A program made the position numbers and the translations under genes. This document shows, piece after piece, positions 57,001 to 64,000 of a stretch of DNA of 64,000 nt (within the stretch, counting starts at the first letter, position 1; the number at the start of each line of letters is the position of its first letter). The stretch spans positions 80,976,731 through 81,040,730 of the forward strand of contig NC_082688.1 of the NCBI RefSeq assembly GCF_949987515.2. Reading direction: 5' to 3'. This DNA is from Delphinus delphis (Eukaryota; Chordata; Mammalia; Artiodactyla; Delphinidae). A model generated the notes under the pieces. The model worked only from the letters and a program-made list of their open reading frames with translations. It did not search any database and had not been told where the DNA came from.

Positions 57001-60000
57001 TTTAATGGCTAGCTTAACTTCCTTTTCTATCACTTTCCCATTCCCTTGTGATGTTTCTGTCACCTGCCAAATAGACCACCTGTATGCAAACTCTCACCTG
57101 ATTCTAGGGAAACCAAAACTGAGACACCGTGTAAACGGAACACGCCATCTCCTCCTCCAGCTGACCCTTCCACCTTGTCTCTGTTGCAGCGACTGGTACC
57201 ACCAGCCGTCTTGACTCCTCCCCCTTTCTATTCTCCTGTCCTCCCTACCTCCAATCCATCACCAACTCCTGGAGGTCCAATCACCCCCTCTCAACTTCCC
57301 CAACTCTATGCCCCGGTCCTAGGTCCCCCTCATCTCTCCCGCATCCCAGCAACAGCCTCCTTCCTGGCCCTGCCTTTGCCCATCCACCTGCCTCCCCTCA
57401 GCACAGAGAGAGGGACCTTTTAACATGACTCTGATCGTGTCACTCCCCAGCTTCTAGGATCATGATCTGCCCCGTCCCCTCCTTCAGCAACCTTCTGCCA
57501 TTTATACCAACCCAAGTGGCCTTTTCATGCCCTCCCAGCCTCTGAAACCTATGGTCACACTCAGCTCTCTGCCAGAAAGAACTTTTTCAGTGTTTCTTCC
57601 AAATCTTCCAAGTCTCCATGTGCTTCACACTCCAGGAAGCCCTCCTTCTTCCCTGGAGCTTCCCAGAGTGCCACACCTCTACCTGCATAACCGTATACCC
57701 CATTTTCTTCCCTAAGGTCCTCAGGGCCAGACCCTGTGAGAGGACACAGTGGAGTGAGGCCACTCCAGCTCGGAGCTGTGACTCTAGGATTCTTCCCCAC
57801 CAGGCCCCAGGTGGGCCATGCCTGCCAGCCCTCCTGTGCCCATCTTGTCATAGGGAACAGGATTTTAGGATCTCAAAGATCTCCAGTGGGGGTGGATACA
57901 AGTGCAAAATGCCAGGGGTCCGCACTTGGGGTGAGACTGGGCTCAGAGGTCAGAAGAGCAGGCTCAAATAGGATCAGAGGGCAAGGGTCAGGGCCTCCAC
58001 CACTACCACCAGGAAGGGGCTTTGAACCGGGCCAAGGGTCTGGGCCTCGTGGACAACGCCCTTGAGTGAAGTGGGAGGTCAAATGAGGGGTGCTGGGAGT
58101 AACACTTACAGCCCACATTTAGGAGGACTTGGTGGCGCAGGTGCCAGGAGTCGCGGTGGAAGCAGGCATAGAGGCCGCTGTGGCCCAGTTCCAGGCCACG
58201 GAGCACGAGCTGAGAGCCGTTGAGCAGGTCAGGGGCCAGGTCTGTCCCATTCACCCGCCACGTCACAGCTGCATCCCAGTTCGCCGTCCCACACGGCAGA
58301 GTCACGTCTGAGCCCAGGCGTTCGTACTGCACGTGGGGTGTCTCTGTGGGGGCCGGGGAGGGCACAAGGCAAAAGCCACAGGTCACAGCCCCGCCCAGCA
58401 CCCCCAGGCAAACGTGCACGGATGAGAGCCCGTGAATGTGCGAAAGTGAGGAGTCCAGGCTGAGACGCTATGAGTCTCACGGTGTGAGTGTCCTGGGGAG
58501 ATGAGGGGTATGCAAAATTCCTGTGCGGCCGTACAAGGGTACAGGCATGTGAGTGCCTCCAAATTCGCACGTGTGTGTGCACATCTGGGGACTGTGTGTA
58601 TGTGTGTATGTGTAGAGAGTTTGTGTAGCATGCTGCGAGAGAAGACCCAGTTCACCTCCAGTCCCCAGGTCCTTTTAAAAGTTTTCCTGATCCCCATGAC
58701 CCCAACGTCTTGCCACCAACAGGCCCAGCTCCAGTCACTGACATCTGCTACCCAGGCAAGCTGGGGCTGAGGGGCCCCTCTCCTGAACTCCTCCCTCTGT
58801 CTCTTCCCATCTCTTCATCTTCCCCATCCTCGTCTTTCTGTCCTGCCTCTCTCCCTCTCCCTGACTCTGAGTCCCTGACAAGTCCCCCGCTCCCAACCAC
58901 ACAGGGCTGGGGCAGCAGCAGGAGAAGGGAGAATGGGCAGGGTCCCGGACAGGAGCCCTAGGGAACTCCTAGCAGCTGTCAACATCATCATGAGGCAGGA
59001 ACTGCTCAGGGTGTGGGTCGGGGAGTGCTGGGACTGAGGGAGCTCTCTGACCATTCCTCTCTTGCCCCCAGGAGGGGCCTGTCAGAGGCAAAAGCAAACC
59101 CCAGCCCCGGCCTCGGCAACCCAGGCGTGATGGACAGAGCCCAGGAGACTGGAGTGGAAGGGCCGGAGGGAGCACCTGTCGAGAGGCAGCGCTAGGTGGG
59201 GGGGGCGAGTGGGACAGAGGAAGTCTAAGGCACCGGTTCTACAGACAGCCCCAGAGAAGCGGGCACCAGGAGATGCGAACCTACCCTCCTCATCCTGCCC
59301 CCCAAGCCTGGAAGGACAGATGCTTCCCTGGTCCCAGCCAGATCTGTGGAGTGAGGGTGGGAGGGGCAGAGCGAGGGGGAGGGGGGCGGGGTGGTGGTGG
59401 CAGCGGTATGCCTTGTTAACACTCCTTCACATTTCCCCTCCAGAGAGCCACCCTGCCTAGCTGGGGGATTTTCAGAGGCAATTCCTGTTAACAAGCCAAT
59501 TAAGTTGGGCCAGTGGCCTCTTAATTAGACTTGTTAACACCACCAGGACTGCAGGGGGTCGGGATACCCCACCCCACCCCGCCCCCGGCCCCATGCCGCC
59601 GCCCCCTTCCCTCCTTTATAGACCCCTCCCCAGTTCTGCTTTTCTCTGTGCTGAAACATCTGTCCCTGTTTGCTGCCTCGGTCACCCTCCCTGGGCCGGG
59701 GATCTCTCTGTATCTCCAGCTCTCTCCCCCGCTGCCTGTCTCTGTCTCACCCCTCTCTGAGCCTCTCTGTCCCTGTCAAAGGAGAGGGAAGCAGGAAACC
59801 CAGCCAGACCTGACCACTCGTCTGTGGGGCCTGGGACCAGCCGAACAGAGGATGAACAGGCGGAAGGGTGGTGGCCGGGGGGCCTTGGAGGCCACAGCTG
59901 TGAGGCTGGACCAGAGACTGACTGGGGGCCTCCCTCTGACCAGAGGCCCAGTGTCCACGGCTCAAGCCATAGAGCCCCCCCAGTCCACCAGCCCTAGCCA

Positions 60001-62542
60001 CGGAGCCCCCCTCCAGCCTCCCTTCCAAAAACCTGGAGCTTCCAGGAAACACGCCAAGCCCCTCTCTCTGCACACACACCGCCCGCCCCCCCCACCCCCG
60101 CCCCAGCAGAGAGACTGCATCCAGCGGCCTGAGGAGGAGGCTGAAAACTGACCGTCGTGGAGGGGGCGTGGCCAACACGGTCCCAGCAGCAACACATCGA
60201 CACTGACCAACAGCAGCTCAGAACTAACACGGCCCCAGTATGGGCCTTTAAAACTGGGGGGCAGGTACAAGCCGCAAGATGAGGAAACCAACCCAACAGC
60301 ACAACGGATGCAATGGCAGTGGGGTAACACGTGGGGAACCCTGTCTGCCTCACAAAGGAAACGGAAACACAACCTGACAACAGTGACAAACCAACCATGT
60401 AAGGGCAGGGCAGGAATGAAAAAATGACAACACAATGACAGATGACAACTACAGGCCACAACGCAGAGGCAGAGGGGGTAATGTGACATGACAATCACAC
60501 AGTGCCACAACTGTTACAATACACACAGCCATGCAACAGCTCCAGAGATGGCAGTGATTTAATCCTTTGTCTCTGGACAGCTTTCCTCCCACCCCGTGGG
60601 TGCCCCTACTGATGTGCTGTCCATTTCAGAAATTAAATCAAGCAGCAGGGGGAGGATGGGGTTCTTGGCCCTGACGCGGTGACAAATGCTCCAAAGGAAT
60701 CAGCTGTGAAAAGGTTGTTAGAAGCCAGGATAAGAGACAGAGACAGGATGAGGTCATGGACATCGAAAACACACAGGGATAGAGCTGACAGCTCCCTCAC
60801 ACCTGTGCACATGGGCTCACATGGGGACCACACGCCGGAAACAGTCCCCCCAGGCGTCCTAAGCAACTTCACATCACCACACACAGGATGAAGACAGTCA
60901 CCACAAAGAAGAAAAAGCACACCCAAGACAACCATCCACAAGGTCACAGCTACGCAGGGACACTGTCCCACTTCAGGGACGGTAACACCTGATAAAAGGT
61001 CACGTGCATGCACAGGAAGGGCACTGTCACATGGGGACATGGTCTCACACACAGAGAGACAGTTTAACAGGGACACGAACACACGAAGAGACAGAAACAA
61101 AGAGAAACTAACAAACTATCACACATGGGGTACAGTCTAAACCATAAGGACACAACCCCACAAAGGCCACGGTCACACATCAACTATGTCACACACAGGG
61201 CACAGCCCACAAGGATATAACTACACAGAGAAACACACCCAAACAGCGACAGTCTCGCTCACACAAGAACACAGTCTAACGCACAAGGACAGTCTCACAC
61301 TCTCAGAGATGCCGCTTACGCCCACACACAGGGCAGGGGCGAGGCCAACGGGAAAGACCGCTGGTGGGCCTAGGCTGGTCTGGTCAGCACAGAAGCCCCA
61401 GGCAGGCCGACTGCAGGTGGGGGTCGATGGGCTGGCCTGGTGGTCCCTTCAGTCCCTGCCCACTGCGGAGCAGCCCTGGGGCAGGCCAGGCTCTCTCTGG
61501 GCCTCGGTGCTGGGCTCATGAGGAAGAGGCCACAGGAGCCTCGACCTACTGCCCTCCTTGAACCCACAGCCTTGAGGGTCATGGAGCTCAGCCATTAGCG
61601 TCTGCTCTGCGCCTGGGCCCCAGAGATGCCCCCACCTTCTCTGCCTCTACCTGAGCCAACTGAGGTGGGGGGCAGGACACAACCAAGGGGGAAGCTCCCT
61701 ACACTTGGAGCCTCCCTTGTTCAAGGAGTTTCGAGGTCAGACCTCGTACTGACGTGGCTGTCTGAGGTGCTGCCTCAGACGCAGAAGGGCTAGTGGTAAA
61801 GTTTCCCAGCAGGGGTGCAGCTCCTTGCCCCGTGGAGTGTGAGGACTCAGTACTCACTGGACAGGTGGTAGGGGAAGGGCAGGAGGCTGCCAGTGGCGCA
61901 GCCTGAGTGATCCCTGCCCCCTCCAGCCAACCCAGCTCACTGACTGGGCCCCTTCCTCGATGTGCCAGCCCTCTCCCACTCGTCACCCTGCCCATCCCCA
62001 CACCTTGTTCTCAGTCTACCACCTCTGTCCCTGTATTCCTTCTGGGATAAGGAGAAATATTCTTACCCACTGTCTCAGTGCCTCCCACTGCACCCCCATA
62101 AATCCGAGGGGACCCCATTTCACCAGATACCGTACAGGGCCCTACCCCTAGCTGCCCCCAACTCCCATCCCACCCACCTGTACCTTGTATCAGTGCTAGT
62201 GGGCAGAGGGACAGATCATCTCAAGCCAGAGATACCATCAGCATGAGACCGCCCAGGAGTGACTGGGGGACTGTGTTTACGGGACGACATCAGTGGGTCA
62301 CCCTGTATATCAGTGTCACATGACTCATGTTCACGTGTGACGATGCCAGCCTACGGCAGTACGTGGCTCTGGGGTGGGTGAGTACAGCTATGCTGGGGAG
62401 GGTTCACGCTCAGTTCCCAGAGGGGGTCAGCAGGGAGCTCCCCCACCCAGCACTCACCCTGTGGACTGTGTCTCTGGGCGTAGACCACGGCAGCGGCAGC
62501 AGCAAGCACGGCACAACAGGCCCACGGGACAGGAACAGCCAT
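45054..62542 (-). CDS. CNTFR: CNTFR, ciliary neurotrophic factor receptor subunit alpha (complete coding region)
   Basis: GPI-anchored type I cytokine receptor subunit at the cell surface. It binds CNTF or CLCF1/CRLF1 and recruits LIFR and gp130 to signal through JAK/STAT in neurons and muscle. Coding exons on the minus strand: 62542-62458, 58343-58110, 50850-50733, 50559-50393, 49342-49179, 45819-45639 and 45314-45146, plus the last stop base at 45054. All phases agree and the total is 372 codons plus stop, the human length. Signal peptide 1-22 (MAVPVPWACCAVLAAAAAVV). Ig-like domain with Cys46/Cys89, then two fibronectin III-type cytokine-receptor modules, WSDWS box at 290-294, Ser/Thr-rich stalk, Ser342 in ELGSGGG at the human GPI-attachment position, and a hydrophobic GPI tail ending SLLI. 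N-glycosylation sequons include N60, N70, N142 and N190. The promoter and 5' non-coding exons are beyond 64000. Confidence 0.97.
45146..45314 (-). CDS. CNTFR: CNTFR coding exon 7 (stalk and GPI signal)
   Basis: 169 bases, acceptor ccccag, donor TG|gtaagtg. Encodes (E)TTASTTSSLAPPPTTKI, then CDPGELGSGGGPSAP, then a hydrophobic alanine/leucine tail ending SLLI. The exon closes with TG, the first two bases of the stop codon, so the stop is split by the last intron. Unspliced reading would add one Trp before a stop. Confidence 0.94.
45315..45638 (-). other. CNTFR: CNTFR intron between coding exons 6 and 7
   Basis: 324 bases, GC-rich, no element recognised. Confidence 0.7.
45639..45819 (-). CDS. 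CNTFR: CNTFR coding exon 6 (WSXWS box)
   Basis: 181 bases, acceptor ggctgcag, donor G|gtgagc. Encodes VELSDGTAHTITDAYAGKEY through TTEAQAP. Includes the class I cytokine-receptor signature WSDWS at residues 290-294. Confidence 0.97.
45820..49178 (-). other. CNTFR: CNTFR intron between coding exons 5 and 6
   Basis: 3.36 kb. Holds a sense MIR at about 46215-46390 (taactaggtgactaagttac, catctgtaaaatggcg), a C-run at 46760-46771, and an L2 3'-end scrap at about 48765-48835 (agtccttgaggacagggact). Otherwise unique. Confidence 0.6.
49179..49342 (-). CDS. CNTFR: CNTFR coding exon 5 (second FNIII module, part)
   Basis: 164 bases, acceptor ctcaacag, donor CAT|gtgagta. Encodes (V)KPDPPENVVARPVPSNPR through LRYRPLILDQWQH. 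It begins with the hinge proline motif typical of the second receptor module. Confidence 0.97.
49343..50392 (-). other. CNTFR: CNTFR intron between coding exons 4 and 5
   Basis: 1.05 kb. A degenerate (CAT/CAC)-rich stretch at 49380-49690, then a G-rich segment at 49915-50010 in which ggtctggctgggatggg occurs twice, 33 bases apart. Confidence 0.6.
50393..50559 (-). CDS. CNTFR: CNTFR coding exon 4 (first FNIII module, rest)
   Basis: 167 bases, acceptor ccccag, donor G|gtgcgt. Encodes (L)HGSKIMVCEKDPALKNRC through AITFDEFTI. Holds the second pair of conserved cysteines and the sequon HNTT, which replaces the human HNAT as I recall it and keeps the glycosylation site. Confidence 0.96.
50733..50850 (-). 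CDS. CNTFR: CNTFR coding exon 3 (first FNIII module, part)
   Basis: 118 bases, acceptor cccccag, donor CT|gtgagtag. Encodes (L)PPREPVLSCRSNTYPKGF through TFNVTV. Contains the first conserved cytokine-receptor cysteines (SCRS, FYCSW). Confidence 0.96.
51611..51967 (+). mobile_element. CHR-2-type SINE, older
   Basis: Diverged head (aacttccttggtgatgcagt) and a long 3' part (gccacaactactgagcccg, caacgaagacccaacacag) with an (AAAT)n tail. Flanks share agccctttatg-like sequence, an imperfect duplication. Confidence 0.88.
55249..55528 (+). mobile_element. CHR-2-type SINE
   Basis: Head gcttccctggtggcgcagtg, long 3' part with gatgaagagtggcccctgc and an (AATA) tail. Flanking duplication aaaaggtctggg. 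Confidence 0.9.
56395..57660 (+). repeat. L2 LINE, sense, fragmented
   Basis: ccttctaccttcctgctggc, cttgtgatctttcatctc, tcttcagggctgggttct, later ctctgatcgtgtcactcccc and caccaggaagccc-like tctccatgtgcttcacactc. The same family in the opposite orientation occurs at 27840 and elsewhere. Confidence 0.55.
58110..58343 (-). CDS. CNTFR: CNTFR coding exon 2 (Ig-like domain)
   Basis: 234 bases, acceptor cccacag, donor T|gtaagtg. Encodes (E)TPHVQYERLGSDVTLPCG through LLNVG. Contains the Ig disulphide pair (LPCG and LYACF) and two sequons (NGTD, NGSQ). Confidence 0.97.
59486..59539. repeat. Near-perfect inverted repeat with GTTAAC and AATTA cores
   Basis: The left arm tgttaacaagccaattaag (59486-59504) pairs with the right arm cttaattagacttgttaaca (59520-59539), with one base extra and two mismatches. 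The 15-base spacer is itself nearly palindromic (ggccagtggcc). Each arm has GTTAAC and AATTA; a further ttgttaaca occurs at 59413. Confidence 0.85.
60160..61320. repeat. Degenerate ACACAG/CAGTCTCACAC-rich tract
   Basis: Recurring words cacaaggacacag, gtctcacac and acacagagagacag over more than 1 kb without a fixed period. Confidence 0.65.
62458..62542 (-). CDS. CNTFR: CNTFR coding exon 1 (signal peptide)
   Basis: Encodes MAVPVPWACCAVLAAAAAVV plus YAQRHSPQ and ends with G of a split Glu codon before gtgagtg. The minus strand reads ctctttcccaacag immediately before ATG, so the start codon is the first codon of the exon and the 5'UTR comes from upstream exons outside the window. Confidence 0.95.
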
Positions 62543-64000
62543 CTGTTGGGAAAGAGTGGGCGGCGGGGAAAGGGGCAGCATCAGCCGAGGCAGGAGCCTC
62601 CTGGGGAGCCCCCACTCCTCTCAGGCAAGACTGGGAAACCCCAGCCCCAGGGCCAGGGCACCTTGACCCCAAATGCCCTTCTTTCTTTTTTTTTTTTTTT
62701 TTGCTGTATGCGGGCCTCTCACTGCTGTGGCCTCTCCCGTTGCGGAGCACAGGCTCTGGACGCGCAGGCTCAGCGGCCATGGCTCACGGGCCCAGCCGCT
62801 CCGCGGCATGTGGGATCTTCCCGGACCGGGGCACGAACCCGCGTCCCCTGCATCGGCAGGCGGACTCTCAACCACTGCGCCACCAGGGAAGCCCCCAAAT
62901 GCCCTTCTTAATGGGGCTCAGGATCCTCTTCAAGCAACAGAAAACATTATTGGCATCTGTAGGCAGAGGTCTGCGAAGATGGTAGAAGGCAACCTACAAT
63001 GGTTTGTTGTTCATTACAGCCGCTGGAGGCAGGATGGCTTACAGATCACTGGTAATGCTAGGGCCATTTTTCTAGGAAAAAAATAACTTCACTGGTAAGG
63101 TTAGCTAATTAGCCATAAACATCACAAACTGAAAGGGTGATGTTCTAACTTGATTGGAGGTCTACACTTCTCCAAATTGCCTTGAAGAAAAGGCCGCCTG
63201 CCACGCTCCTGGGGAGAGAGCCCCTCGGATCTGCCCCTGCCATGTTCCCCCTACCCACCCCCATCCCCGGGTGAGTCTTGCCCCACTGGGCTCTGGGAAG
63301 TTCACAGAGCAGCAGGGTACCAGGGCAGTGGTACATTGTGACCAGGTCAGATGTGGCTTTTGCTTTAGTGGACACTAAGGATCATGAGAAGGATGAGGGG
63401 TCCCTGTCAGGGACCACAGCTCGTCCTTCAGCCCAGAAGCCTGGGAGCCCCAGCCCAGCAGATACGCATCAGTGTCTACACGCTCCCATGTGGGAACACA
63501 AAGCACACTCAGGACATGTTCCCAGAAGCCAGGATGGATCCAGTGGCCCCCCTACCTGCTGTCCTGCTTCCTGGGATGGGTCCAGCTGCCCTCATCCCAC
63601 TCCACCCCAGCACATGCCCATACCTGAGGGCAGGGAAATAACTATTTCCTGCAGGAAAGGTTCCAAACCTGATTCTCCTGCCCCAGTCTGAGGAGAGAGG
63701 GGGACTGTCAGCAAGACAGAAGCAGAGATCCAGAGAGGGACACTGCCAGACACTCAACCACGGCCACTACCAGAGGTACAGCCAGACACACAGCAAAGAC
63801 ACTAGCCAGAGACACTGCCCAAAACAAGAGACAGAGCCCCAGGAAAAGAGCCCACACACAGACTGGAGAGACTGTGTCAGGCACGATCAGACAAAGCCAG
63901 AGAAACAGGTAGACAAACCAGATAACCGGCCAGAAACACGGCCAACACACAGCCAAAGGGCCCGCAAGAAACCCTGTGAAAGACTCGGCCAGACGCAGGC
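62543..64000 (-). other. CNTFR: CNTFR intron 5' of the first coding exon
   Basis: Contains a young CHR-1 SINE (62684) and, at the right edge (63690-64000), a degenerate gccagagacac-rich tract. No 5' non-coding exon can be identified in the window. Confidence 0.6.
62684..62894 (-). mobile_element. Young CHR-1 SINE
   Basis: Poly-T first, ending gcgccaccagggaagcccc. Duplication ccccaaatgcccttctt on both sides. Very close to the copies at 9761, 30067 and 34156. Confidence 0.93.

Larger units (their letters stand above)
50851..58109 (-). other. CNTFR: CNTFR intron between coding exons 2 and 3
   Basis: 7.26 kb. Contains two CHR SINEs (51611, 55249), a MIR scrap at about 52010-52085, a poly-G tract at 53022-53041, gtgaggctgtgtg-type degenerate repeats at 53560-53790, and an L2 at 56395-57660. 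Confidence 0.6.
58344..62457 (-). other. CNTFR: CNTFR intron between coding exons 1 and 2
   Basis: 4.1 kb. Contains the inverted repeat at 59486-59539, G-rich runs at 59350-59400, a C-run at 60085-60103 and a degenerate ACACAG-rich tract at about 60160-61320. No transposon recognised. Confidence 0.6.

Overview
This window is mammalian nuclear DNA, almost certainly from a cetacean (whale or dolphin). The evidence is nine tRNA-derived CHR-type SINEs. Several are near-identical full-length copies that begin with the block ggcttccctggtggcgcagt, and most keep recognisable target-site duplications, as expected for elements that were recently active in Cetacea. A ruminant or hippo is possible but less likely. 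Gene content and order match the human 9p13 segment DNAI1 - ENHO - CNTFR. All protein-coding calls rest on spliced exons that I joined by hand across GT-AG junctions with consistent phase.

Layout: (1) 1-24.1 kb, plus strand: the last ten coding exons of DNAI1 (axonemal outer-arm dynein intermediate chain), about 400 codons covering the WD-repeat propeller and C-terminus, followed by stop and poly(A) signal. The 5' part of the gene lies upstream of the window. (2) 24.15-26.5 kb, minus strand: ENHO, the two-exon gene for the 76-residue peptide precursor adropin, with a CpG-rich first exon and promoter. It is tail-to-tail with DNAI1, with fewer than 100 bp between the two poly(A) signals. (3) 26.6-44.4 kb: intergenic DNA holding L2, MIR, MLT1-type LTR, L1 and CHR-SINE fossils, several simple or degenerate tandem repeats, and two CTCF-like motifs. 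(4) 44.4-64 kb, minus strand: CNTFR (ciliary neurotrophic factor receptor alpha). Its complete 372-codon reading frame is in seven coding exons plus a terminal exon that supplies the last base of the stop codon and the 3'UTR. The non-coding 5' exons and promoter lie beyond the right edge.

The three genes do not form a pathway. DNAI1 powers ciliary and flagellar beating, ENHO encodes a metabolic and vascular peptide, and CNTFR is the GPI-anchored subunit of the CNTF/CLC receptor that signals with gp130 and LIFR. All three look intact in the part visible here.

I found no bacterial, viral-replicon, CRISPR or other defence system. The signals most worth checking are a near-perfect inverted repeat with homeobox/HNF1-like arms in a CNTFR intron, amino-acid changes in the normally invariant adropin peptide, a strong-context uORF in ENHO, a 20-21-bp minisatellite filling half of a short DNAI1 intron, and a MIR element abutting a DNAI1 splice acceptor.
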